From the NCBI GenBank assembly GCA_041481445.1, contig JBGPBV010000041.1, forward strand, positions 1-45,330: 45,330 nt of DNA, given 5' to 3'. The DNA comes from AA29 sp041481445 (GTDB lineage: Bacteria > Acidobacteriota > Vicinamibacteria > Fen-336). Shown here in pieces: positions 8,115 to 16,068 of this stretch. Below the pieces are notes generated by a model that worked only from the letters and a program-made list of their open reading frames with translations, was not told the DNA's origin and did not search any database. A program made the translations under genes and the position numbers. The first letter of the stretch is position 1; every line of letters starts with the position of its first letter.

Positions 8115-10514
8115 ATGACAACCCCTTGGAAATCCCTGGGCGTCATCGCGGCCGCCCTGCTATCCGCGAGCGCCCTCGCGTCGATCTCGGCCACCCCGCT
8201 CGTCACGGCGGCTCATGCCGCGGAGCGAGGGGCGGCTGCGGACGGCGTCGACCGCAGCGTGCTCCCCGTCCCCGAGCCGAGCCCGGCCCCTGTCACCGAG
8301 CTGGACGTGCGCAAGGCCAAAGCCCCGCCGCGCTTCGAGGTGAAGGCGCCCAAGGGCGCGCCCAACGTCGTCCTCGTCCTCATCGACGACATGGGGTTCG
8401 GCCAGCCCAGCACCTTCGGGGGCGGCATCGCCATGCCGACGCTCGACCGGCTCGCGCGTGAGGGCCTGCGCTACAGCAACTTCCACACGAGCGCGCTGTG
8501 CTCGCCGACGCGGGCGGCGCTGCTCACCGGCCGCAATCACCACACCAACAACACCGGGGCGGTGCAGGACATCGCGACGGCCTTCCCGGGTTACACCGGC
8601 GTGCGTCCACGAAGCGTGGCGCCGCTCGCCGAGATCCTGCGCCTCAACGGCTACAACACCGCCGCCTTCGGCAAGTGGCACCTGACGCCGCTCTGGGAGA
8701 CGAGCACCTCGGGCCCGTTCGACCTCTGGCCCACGCGCTCCGGCTTCGAGAAGTTCTACGGCTTCCTGGGCGGGGAGGCCAACCAGTGGGCGCCGCTCCT
8801 CTATGACGGGACGGTCGAGGTCGAGCTGTCGCACGACCCGAGCTACCACCTCACGACCGACCTCACGAACCACGCGATCGCCTGGATGAACGCGCAGCGT
8901 TCGTTCACCCCGGAGAAGCCCTTCTTCATCTATTTCGCGCCGGGAGCCACTCACGCTCCGCACCACGCTCCCAGGGAGTGGGCGGACAAGTACAAGGGCA
9001 AGTTCGACGGCGGCTGGGACAAGTACCGCGAGGAGACGCTGGCCCGCCAGATCCGTCTCGGCATCGTGCCGCCCGGGACGAAGCTCGCGCCCAAGCCGGC
9101 GGCGGTCAAGGACTGGGACACGCTGACGCCGGACGAAGAGAGGCTCTTCGCGCGGCAGATGGAGGTGTACGCCGGGTTCGGCGAGCACGCCGACCACGAG
9201 GTCGGCCGACTGGTCGCGGCGCTCGAGGACCTGGGCGTGATGGACGACACCGTGTTCATCTACATCGCGGGCGACAACGGCGCGAGCGCCGAGGGCGGCA
9301 TGGGCGGCATGTTCAACGAGATGAGCTTCTTCAACGGGGTGCCCGAGGCGGTGGGCGACGTGATCAAGCAGCTCGACAAGTGGGGCGGACCGGAGACCTT
9401 CCCGCACTACGCGGTCGGCTGGGCGGTCGCCGGCGACACGCCGTTCGCCTACGCCAAGCAGGTGGCTTCCGATTGCGGCGGCACCGCCGACGGCATGGTC
9501 ATCCGGTGGCCCAAGGGGGTGAAGGCGCAGGGCGAGGTCCGCAGCCAGTTCCACCACGTCATCGACATCGCCCCCACGGTTCTCGAGGTGGCGGGGCTGC
9601 CGGCGCCCCGCTCGGTCAACGGCACGGCGCAAAGGCCGATGGAGGGCGTGAGCCTCGCCTACACGTTCGCCGACGGCCAGGCGAAGAGCCGCCACGTCAC
9701 GCAGTACTTCGAGATCGCCGGGAACCGGGCCGTCTACCACGACGGGTGGCTCGCCCGCACGGTCCACCGGGCGCCCTGGGAAGAGAAGCCGCGCGCGACC
9801 CTCGATCAGGACAAGTGGGAGCTCTACGACAGGACGAGCGATTTCAGCCTCGCGAACGACCTGGCGGCGAAGGAGCCGCGCCGGCTCGCGGAGATGAAGG
9901 CGCTCTTCCTCGAGGAGGCGGCGAAGTACAGCGTGCTGCCGATCGACGACCGCAGCCTGGAGCGCCTCGATCCCGTGCTCGCGGGCCGGCCGGACCTGAT
10001 GGCGGGGCGGACCTCGTTGACGCTCTACGACGGTATGACCGGTATGCTGGAGAACGCGTTCGTCAACGTCAAGAACCGCTCGAGCTCGATCATCGCGGAG
10101 GTCGAGGTCCCGTCGGGCGGGGCGAACGGCGTCGTCGTGGCCCAGGCCGGGCGCTTCGGAGGCTGGAGCCTCTACTTCAAGGACGGCAAGCCCGCCTACG
10201 CCTACAACTGGATCGGCCGGCAGACCTACACGGTGGCCTCGCCGCAGGCGGTGCCGCCCGGCAAGGCCGAAGTCAAGCTCGACTTCGCCTACGACGGCGG
10301 CGGCCGCGGCAAGGGCGGGACCGCGACGCTCTCCGTGAACGGGCAGAAGGTGGCCGAAGGGCGGATCGCCAACACCAACCCCCTGATGTTCTCGGCCGAC
10401 GAGGGCGCGGACGTGGGTATCGACGAGGGCACGCCGGTGACGGAAGCCTACAAGTCGGAGAACAGCCGCTTCAACGGCAAGATCCACAAGGTGACGGTCG
10501 AGCTCAAGCCGTAG
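8115..10514 (+). CDS. Arylsulfatase (type I, formylglycine-dependent)
   Basis: This 799-residue enzyme would hydrolyse sulfate esters. An N-terminal signal-like segment (ALLSASALASISATPLVTA) suggests export. The sulfatase motifs are present: metal-binding Asp91-Asp92 in VLIDDMGFG, the formylglycine site Cys129 in LCSPTRAALLTGR, Lys187/His189 in FGKWHL, and Asp387-Asn388 in IAGDNGAS. Cys129 would need an FGE-type maturase (not in this window). The last 180 residues (SIIAEVEVPSGGANGVVVAQ, YTVASPQAVPPGKAEVKLDF) look like a jelly-roll domain appended to large arylsulfatases. The start has AAGGAAG upstream. Four bases after its stop begins the winged-helix regulator, so the two are probably cotranscribed. 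The natural substrate cannot be read from sequence. Confidence 0.92.
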   Translation: MTTPWKSLGVIAAALLSASALASISATPLVTAAHAAERGAAADGVDRSVLPVPEPSPAPVTELDVRKAKAPPRFEVKAPKGAPNVVLVLIDDMGFGQPSTFGGGIAMPTLDRLAREGLRYSNFHTSALCSPTRAALLTGRNHHTNNTGAVQDIATAFPGYTGVRPRSVAPLAEILRLNGYNTAAFGKWHLTPLWETSTSGPFDLWPTRSGFEKFYGFLGGEANQWAPLLYDGTVEVELSHDPSYHLTTDLTNHAIAWMNAQRSFTPEKPFFIYFAPGATHAPHHAPREWADKYKGKFDGGWDKYREETLARQIRLGIVPPGTKLAPKPAAVKDWDTLTPDEERLFARQMEVYAGFGEHADHEVGRLVAALEDLGVMDDTVFIYIAGDNGASAEGGMGGMFNEMSFFNGVPEAVGDVIKQLDKWGGPETFPHYAVGWAVAGDTPFAYAKQVASDCGGTADGMVIRWPKGVKAQGEVRSQFHHVIDIAPTVLEVAGLPAPRSVNGTAQRPMEGVSLAYTFADGQAKSRHVTQYFEIAGNRAVYHDGWLARTVHRAPWEEKPRATLDQDKWELYDRTSDFSLANDLAAKEPRRLAEMKALFLEEAAKYSVLPIDDRSLERLDPVLAGRPDLMAGRTSLTLYDGMTGMLENAFVNVKNRSSSIIAEVEVPSGGANGVVVAQAGRFGGWSLYFKDGKPAYAYNWIGRQTYTVASPQAVPPGKAEVKLDFAYDGGGRGKGGTATLSVNGQKVAEGRIANTNPLMFSADEGADVGIDEGTPVTEAYKSENSRFNGKIHKVTVELKP

Positions 10515-10518
10515 AAAC

Positions 10519-12183
10519 TTGGAAGGCCAGTTTTCATTCGATCGCTTCCAGCTCGATCTCTCGACCGGGCGGCTCAGCGGACAATCGGGCCCGATCCCGC
10601 TGGCCCCGAAAGCGCTGGCCGTGCTCGAGTACCTTGCCGCGCGACCCGGCCAGCTGATCAGCAAGAACGAGCTCCTTGCGGCGATCTGGCCGGGTGTGTT
10701 CTTGAGCGGGGGCGCCTTGAAGGTGTGCGTCAGCGACCTCCGGCGCGCGCTCGGCGACGATGCCCGGAAGCCGCGGATCATCGAGACTGCCCACCGCCGC
10801 GGCTACCGGTTCATCGCCGAAGTCGTCAGCACGTCTCCGAGGCCCGCGCCGCCGGTCGGCCTGCCTTCGACCTTACCGCTTCGGCTCCCGGTTCAGTACG
10901 CGCGTAGCGGGGAGGTCAACATCGCCTATCAGGTCCTCGGGAGTGGTCCGGTCGATCTCGTGTTCGTCATGGGCTGGGTCTCCCATCTCGAATACTCCTG
11001 GAACGAGCCGTCCTTCGCGCGCTTCCTGCGGCGTCTGGCCGGGTTCTCCAGGCTCATCCTGTTCGACAAGCGCGGCACCGGCCTGTCCGACCGGATCCCC
11101 GACCTGCCCAGCCTCGAAGAGCGGATGGAGGATGTCCGGGCGGTCTTGAACGCGGCGGGCTCCCGGCGCGCGGTGCTGCTCGGCGTGTCCGAGGGCGGGC
11201 CGATGTGCAGCCTGTTCGCGGCCACCTACCCGGAGCAGACGGAAGCGCTGGTCATGATCGGCACCTACGCGCGGCGCCTGCGCGCTCCCGATTACCCGTG
11301 GGCGCCCACGCACGAGGAACGCGAGGCGTTCTGCCGCGACATCCTGGAGCATTGGGGCGGCCCGGTCGGCATCGAGACCCGCGCGCCGAGCCTCGCTGCC
11401 GATCCCGCGTTCCGGGAGTGGTGGGCGGCGTACCTGCGGATGGGAGCGAGCCCCGCGGCGGCGGTGGCCCTCACCCGGATGAACGCCCAGATCGACGTCC
11501 GGCACGTGCTGCCGACGATCCGGGTCCCGACGCTCGTGCTTCATCGGACGGGCGATCGCTGCCTCCTCGTCGAGGAGGGCCGCTACGTCGCGAGCCTGAT
11601 CCCGAGCGCCCGCTTCGTGGAACTGCCCGGCGACGACCACCTGCCCTTCGTCGGTGACCAGGACCGGCTCCTCGACGAGATCGAACGGTTCCTGACGTTC
11701 GAGCGGACACGCGGCGAATCGAACCGGGTGCTCGCCACGATCCTGTGCGCCACCTTCAGCGGATCGCGCCCCATCCAACCGACCGCTTCCGAGATCGACC
11801 GCCTGCAGGCGCTCGTCGCCGCTCAGACGCAGCGATTCAGGGGGCGCGATCTGCAGCGGGCGGGCGACCGTGCCTTCTCCGCGTTCGACGGGCCCGCCCG
11901 CGCGATCCGGTGCGGCCGCTCCATCGTCGACGAGGCCTCCCACCTGGGCATGGCGCTCGGCGTCGGACTGCACACCGGAGAATGGGACACGCTCCGGGCG
12001 AAGGGCGAGGGGCCGGTGGCGGCGGCGGCCGCGCGAATCGCGGCGCTCGCTCAGCCCGGCGACGTGCTCGTGTCCCGGACCGTGGTCGATCTGGTCGGCG
12101 GGTCGGGATTCGAATTCAGCGATCGCGGGCAGCACGGGCTGACCGCCGGAGAGGAAGCGCAGCCCCTCTTCGCCGTCCGCTGA
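10519..12183 (+). CDS. Winged-helix / alpha-beta hydrolase / degenerate class III cyclase fusion
   Basis: Three domains make up this 554-residue protein. Residues 1-103 form a PhoB/CadC-type winged helix (FSFDRFQLDLSTGRL, KALAVLEYLAARPGQLISKN, ETAHRRGYRFIAEV). Residues 123-395 form an alpha/beta hydrolase with nucleophile Ser224 (GVSEGG), acid Asp346 and His374. Residues 400-554 form a nucleotidyl-cyclase homology domain. In the cyclase domain the usual first metal site (F-x-D-I-x-G-S-T) reads LCATFSGS, so the Asp is lost; Asp450 (RAGDRAFSAFDGP) remains. The cyclase is therefore probably inactive and may bind a nucleotide or dimerise. No transmembrane helix is visible, so it should be cytoplasmic. 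The start is TTG 10519, four bases after the sulfatase stop, which implies translational coupling. Confidence 0.85.
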   Translation: MEGQFSFDRFQLDLSTGRLSGQSGPIPLAPKALAVLEYLAARPGQLISKNELLAAIWPGVFLSGGALKVCVSDLRRALGDDARKPRIIETAHRRGYRFIAEVVSTSPRPAPPVGLPSTLPLRLPVQYARSGEVNIAYQVLGSGPVDLVFVMGWVSHLEYSWNEPSFARFLRRLAGFSRLILFDKRGTGLSDRIPDLPSLEERMEDVRAVLNAAGSRRAVLLGVSEGGPMCSLFAATYPEQTEALVMIGTYARRLRAPDYPWAPTHEEREAFCRDILEHWGGPVGIETRAPSLAADPAFREWWAAYLRMGASPAAAVALTRMNAQIDVRHVLPTIRVPTLVLHRTGDRCLLVEEGRYVASLIPSARFVELPGDDHLPFVGDQDRLLDEIERFLTFERTRGESNRVLATILCATFSGSRPIQPTASEIDRLQALVAAQTQRFRGRDLQRAGDRAFSAFDGPARAIRCGRSIVDEASHLGMALGVGLHTGEWDTLRAKGEGPVAAAAARIAALAQPGDVLVSRTVVDLVGGSGFEFSDRGQHGLTAGEEAQPLFAVR

Positions 12184-12289
12184 CGAATTCCTGACTTCTC
12201 CCCAACCTCTCACTCAGAACTCGCCTCGGGCGGACACGTACCTCCCTTTGTCCGTTCCACAACCCGCGCCTGAGGCGCGAAGGGAGATT

Positions 12290-12976
12290 ATGAAGAACCG
12301 CATTGCACTCGCCGATCCGGCCACGCGTCGCATCCTGCCCATCGCCTGCGCCGCGGCTCTGGCCGTGGCTTTCACGGTCTCGCTGCCGCAGCCCGCCCAC
12401 GCCGACAACGACGACCACTCGCGCCACATCACGCTGCCACGCATGCCCGACAAGCTCCAGGTGCGGGACGGGAGCACGCCGTTCTTGGTGGGGCACGCCG
12501 TCGGCACCCAGAACTACATCTGCCTGCCCTCGGGCTCCGGCTTCGCCTGGACACTCTTCACTCCGGAGGCCACCCTGTTCAACGAGCATCACAAGCAGCT
12601 CATCACCCATTTCTTCAGCCCCAACCCGGACGAGGACGGCAACCCCATTCGCGCCACGTGGCAGCACTCGCGGGACACGAGCACCGTCTGGGCCAAGGTG
12701 GCCACCGACGGGGTCTCCACCGACCCGAACTTCGTCGCGACGGGGGCGGTGGCCTGGCTCCTGCTCGAGAAGGTCGGAGTCCAGGAGGGACCCGGCGGCG
12801 GCGACACCCTGACCGTGACCACCGACGTCCAGCGGCTGAACACCAGCGGCGGGGTCGCGCCCTCGACCGGCTGCTCCCAGGCGACGGACGTCGGCAGCAA
12901 GGCGTTCGTGCCCTACACGGCCGACTACTTCTTCTACCGGCTCCCCGGAAGCGACGACGACGACGACCGCAACTAG
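12290..12976 (+). CDS. DUF3455 domain secreted protein
   Basis: This 228-residue protein starts at ATG 12290 with AGGGAG upstream. It has a signal peptide (IACAAALAVAFTVSLPQPAHA). The body has the DUF3455 pattern: LVGHAVGTQNYICLPSGSGF, then AWTLFTPEATLF, TWQHSRDTSTVWAK, and VAWLLLEKVGVQEGPGG followed by NTSGGVAPSTGCSQATDVGS. The C-terminus is a short acidic Asp run. The family occurs as secreted proteins in proteobacteria, acidobacteria and fungi, and its function is unknown. It is the last gene before a strong hairpin terminator. Confidence 0.85.
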   Translation: MKNRIALADPATRRILPIACAAALAVAFTVSLPQPAHADNDDHSRHITLPRMPDKLQVRDGSTPFLVGHAVGTQNYICLPSGSGFAWTLFTPEATLFNEHHKQLITHFFSPNPDEDGNPIRATWQHSRDTSTVWAKVATDGVSTDPNFVATGAVAWLLLEKVGVQEGPGGGDTLTVTTDVQRLNTSGGVAPSTGCSQATDVGSKAFVPYTADYFFYRLPGSDDDDDRN

Positions 12977-12998
12977 GATCCCCTCACGAGGACGTGGG

Positions 12999-13036
12999 AA
13001 GGACCGGACGGCGAGACCGTCCGGTCCTTCCTCTTT
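12999..13036 (+). terminator. Intrinsic terminator after the DUF3455 gene
   Basis: A perfect 13-bp stem (AAGGACCGGACGG / CCGTCCGGTCCTT) with a 5-base loop begins 22 bases after the stop codon and is followed by CCTCTTT. The T-rich side is on the plus strand, so it serves the DUF3455 gene. The same stem could also act on the convergent lysozyme gene. Confidence 0.75.
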
Positions 13037-13045
13037 GTGAGCCGG

Positions 13046-13876
13046 TCATGCGAGCTGCAGGGCCTCGAAGCCGGACCGCCAGAGCACCGCCTCGCGATGC
13101 CGGCGCTTGATGAGGCCGCCCTCCGTCGCCGGATTCCACAGCCGCGTCATCGCGTCGAGCTGGTCGGCCACCGGCGACAGATCGCCGCCGGCGGCGAGCA
13201 GGTCGCGGATGGTCTTCATCTCCCGGCGCCGGTCGCCCTTGAGGTCGTTTCCGCGGTTGAACACGAGGCTGATGAGCGCGGACCGGCGTGCCGCCGGCAA
13301 GGTGTCGAGCGAAGGATAGGCGGTCCGCGTCTTCTTGATGTGGTCGGGGAGCATGCGCTTGAGGAAGACGGGAACGGCCGAAGGAAGGGGAATCTCGATG
13401 TCGGCCACGCTGGCGAGGCGCTTCGCGGTCCCCGCCACCCCCACCAGGAGGGCGAGCCGGTCGAACGCATCCTGATCGAGGACGTCCCCCCAGTCGGCGG
13501 CCAGCTTGCTCTTCGAGACGGCAATCAGGTCGTAGCCGATCCCGATCGTGATCCCGCTCGGCTTGGTCGGCCAGATCGGATGCGAGTACTGGCGCCGGTA
13601 CTCCGCCGGGCCCGCGACCTCCTCGCGCCCGATGAACGACACGCCGGGGCTCGTGAGCTCCGGCGAGGGATCGGGCAGGCCGACCAGCGCCGCCTGCAAC
13701 GGGTCATCGGCTTCGGCCGGCCCCGGCGCGCCCAGGGCGACGCGCGCATCGACCACCGCGGCCTCGGTGCTCGGCCCGAAATCGCCGTCGACGACGAGGA
13801 GCGAGCCGAGCTTGTTGAGGCCGCGCTGCAGGCCCTTGACCGGATCCCCGTTGTCGCCGCGTCTGAGAGTCGACAC
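13046..13876 (-). CDS. Peptidoglycan-binding lysozyme-like protein
   Basis: This 276-residue protein starts at GTG 13876. Residues 1-50 are a PG_binding_1 domain (LRRGDNGDPVKGLQRGLNKL, VDGDFGPSTEAAV). The rest is a lysozyme-like domain of the phage/pesticin type. It has a candidate catalytic Glu in IGREEVAGPAEY, the signature GITIGIGYDL, a helical core, and ALISLVFNRGNDLKGDRR, ending with the arginine-rich IKRRHREAVLWRSG. These match the TIGYG and N-R-G elements of GH24-like endolysins. No signal peptide is seen, so release would need a holin, lysis or another export route. No other phage genes are nearby. Confidence 0.78.
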   Translation of the reverse strand: MSTLRRGDNGDPVKGLQRGLNKLGSLLVVDGDFGPSTEAAVVDARVALGAPGPAEADDPLQAALVGLPDPSPELTSPGVSFIGREEVAGPAEYRRQYSHPIWPTKPSGITIGIGYDLIAVSKSKLAADWGDVLDQDAFDRLALLVGVAGTAKRLASVADIEIPLPSAVPVFLKRMLPDHIKKTRTAYPSLDTLPAARRSALISLVFNRGNDLKGDRRREMKTIRDLLAAGGDLSPVADQLDAMTRLWNPATEGGLIKRRHREAVLWRSGFEALQLA

Positions 13877-13940
13877 GTTGAACCGCCTCGACGTCGTCTG
13901 CTGGGATTAGAGCGGTCCGAATCGTATCGCTTTGCGGATA

Positions 13941-14066
13941 TCAGTCAAGAGAATTCGGAGCGCCCGCGTCGTGGTCGCGGAACCACTCCAGGACGCGCCG
14001 CATGAGGTCGAGCCGGTGGGCCGGCTCGTGGAAGCTGTGCTCCTCCCTGGGATAGACGACCGGGGA
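13941..14066 (-). pseudogene. C-terminal fragment of an S9-family peptidase
   Basis: Directly after the kinase stop codon, and in the same frame, 41 codons read SPVVYPREEHSFHEPAHRLD and LMRRVLEWFRDH before a stop at 13943-13941. This is the typical last strand and helix of prolyl-oligopeptidase-family hydrolases (YP.E.H.F..P.HRLD...R...WF..), including the catalytic-triad His in EEHSF. No serine nucleophile region is present, and no start lies between. It is a relic of a deleted peptidase gene, now lying downstream of the kinase. Confidence 0.65.
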
Positions 14067-15989
14067 TCAGCCGCGGTCGGCGCCGATCTGCTCGACCTCT
14101 TCCTTGGCGTCGACCTCGTAGCGGATGAACTGGAGGCGCGAGGAGAGCTCGGGGACGTCGAGGCCGCTGGCCGCACCGCGCGACAGGTCGAGCCGGAGCT
14201 GCTTGAGCTGGTGCTCGGCCACCTCGCGGCGCACGCGCAGGCGCTCGAGCACGCGCATGGCCTTGGCGATGGCCTCCTCGCGCCCCTGCACGACCTCGAG
14301 CTGGCGCTCGAAGAGGCGCCGGTCCTGGGCGAGGTCGGCCTTCTCCAGCCGGGCGCGGGCCTCGGCGATGGCGGCCGTCACCGCCGAGCGCTCGTCCTCC
14401 GAGGTCTGCTCCTCGAGGTCGGCCTGGCGGGACGCCAGCTCGGCGGTGAGCTTCAGGATCCCGTCGACCTCCGCGAGCAGCCGGGCGGCATCGGGGTCTC
14501 CTCGCTGCTCGATCAGCGCGCGCACGCGCGCCGCTTCCAGGGGAACGCCGTACAGGGGCAGGGCCAGCGGCGCGGCCGCCCCCGGCCCCAGCGCTGGCGG
14601 CTCCGCGGGCGCCACCACCGCGGGTGCGGCGGGCTGACCCTCCTGAGACCGCCGCTTGCGCAGGAGGACCCAGGCCGCCGGCATCGCGCCCACGGCCTGC
14701 ACGGCAAGCACGGAGCCCCAGATCCCCAGCCAGAACGGGAAGTGGCCCTGGGTCGCGTACATCACCATGCTCGTGATGAAGAAGCCCGAGAAGTGCCCGG
14801 CCACCGCGCGCAGCATGCGGCGCCGCGCGGCGTCGCGCGGGTCGTCGAGGGTCGGCACCTCGCGGCGGAAGACGCGGCTCTCGAAGAGCGGCTGCCACTG
14901 CTCCTCGTCGTCCCGGCGGACGAGCTCCACCCCCGAGAGCTTGCCGCGCCGGATGCGGTCCACGAGCTCGCCCTCGTCGTACTGGCGCACCCGACGCCGG
15001 GTCTGGACGTGGTAGACGGGCGGGGTCGACGGCGGAGACGGACGGGCGGAAAGGACCTCGACGGAGACCGCCGACCCGGCCCGAGACCCGACGAGCGGCG
15101 CCTCCGCCAGCGAGCCCGGCCGCGAGCGGCCGGCCAGCGCGGCCAGCTCCGCGGCCAGGTCGTCCGTCTTCGCGAAGCGGCGCTCGGGGTCCTTCTGCAG
15201 GCAGCGCGAGACGAGCGCCTCCAGCGCCGCCGGAAGGTCGGCGCGGATCCGGCCCAGCGGCTCCGGATCCCGCTCGATCACGGCGGCCAGGACCTGTGCC
15301 GGCGTGTCGCGGCGGAACGCGGGACGCCCGCTGACCATCTCGTGCAGGATGAGACCGAGCGAGAACTGGTCCGTGCGGTGGTCCACCGTCCGGCCGCTCG
15401 CCTGCTCGGGCGACATGTACTCGAGCGTTCCCATGAGGACCCCGACCTGGGTCCCGTGGCGCGAGAGGGTCTGGCCGGCCTCGAGGTCGGCCAGAGGGGC
15501 GGCCACGACCTTGGCCAGGCCGAAGTCGAGGATCTTGAGCACGCCGTCCGGCGTGATCATCAGGTTCTCCGGCTTGAGGTCGCGATGGACGATCCCGGCC
15601 CGGTGGGCCTTGGCCAGGCCGTCCGCGAGCTGCGCGCCGAGGTCGAGCATCGTCGCCAGGGGAAGGGGCCCCGCGCGCAGGCGGCGCCGCAGGGTCTCGC
15701 CTTCCACGAGCTCCATCACGACGTAGTGGGCTCCGGTCTGGGTGGCGGACTCGCCGACGTCGTAGATGTGGACGATGTTCGGATGGTTGAGGGCGGAGGC
15801 GGCGCGCGCCTCGCGGTCGAGCCGGCGCAGCAGCCCGGGGTCGGCGCCGGAGCGCAGCACCTTCAGCGCCACCGTCCGCCCCAGCCGGGTGTCGCGGGCG
15901 CGGTAGACCTCGCCCATGCCCCCGGCCCCGAGCCGGTCGAGGATCTCGTAGGCGCCGACGCGCGCGCCGGACGTGAGGGCGTCTTCCAC
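14067..15989 (-). CDS. Membrane-anchored Ser/Thr protein kinase (Hanks type)
   Basis: This 640-residue kinase starts at GTG 15989; longer readings run upstream without a good start. It has a cytoplasmic kinase domain at 12-285: GAGGMGEVY loop 21-29, Lys43 (ALKVL), catalytic HRDLKPEN with Asp137, DFG at 155-157 and MSPEQ in the activation region. After a linker comes a small domain (YHVQTRRRVRQYDEGELVDR, RGKLSGVELVRRDDEEQWQP) and two hydrophobic helices at about 402-442 (FSGFFITSMVMYATQGHFPF, WLGIWGSVLAVQAVGAMPA), as in 2TM-type kinases. Residues about 485-630 are a charged helical coiled coil. The gene is divergent from the PycTM-like/propeller gene with 79 bp between starts, so they may share control. 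Confidence 0.9.
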   Translation of the reverse strand: MEDALTSGARVGAYEILDRLGAGGMGEVYRARDTRLGRTVALKVLRSGADPGLLRRLDREARAASALNHPNIVHIYDVGESATQTGAHYVVMELVEGETLRRRLRAGPLPLATMLDLGAQLADGLAKAHRAGIVHRDLKPENLMITPDGVLKILDFGLAKVVAAPLADLEAGQTLSRHGTQVGVLMGTLEYMSPEQASGRTVDHRTDQFSLGLILHEMVSGRPAFRRDTPAQVLAAVIERDPEPLGRIRADLPAALEALVSRCLQKDPERRFAKTDDLAAELAALAGRSRPGSLAEAPLVGSRAGSAVSVEVLSARPSPPSTPPVYHVQTRRRVRQYDEGELVDRIRRGKLSGVELVRRDDEEQWQPLFESRVFRREVPTLDDPRDAARRRMLRAVAGHFSGFFITSMVMYATQGHFPFWLGIWGSVLAVQAVGAMPAAWVLLRKRRSQEGQPAAPAVVAPAEPPALGPGAAAPLALPLYGVPLEAARVRALIEQRGDPDAARLLAEVDGILKLTAELASRQADLEEQTSEDERSAVTAAIAEARARLEKADLAQDRRLFERQLEVVQGREEAIAKAMRVLERLRVRREVAEHQLKQLRLDLSRGAASGLDVPELSSRLQFIRYEVDAKEEVEQIGADRG

Positions 15990-16068
15990 GGCCTGGCGCG
16001 CAGCGTACCACGGCGCAGAGGCGGCGATGGCTTGACCGCGCCCGACACGAAGGTTACGGTTTACGACG

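Noticed and set aside
8160..10781. Minus-strand frame of 873 codons opposite the arylsulfatase
   Set aside because: Antisense shadow rich in Arg, Val, Glu and His with no motif; the plus strand encodes a clear sulfatase.
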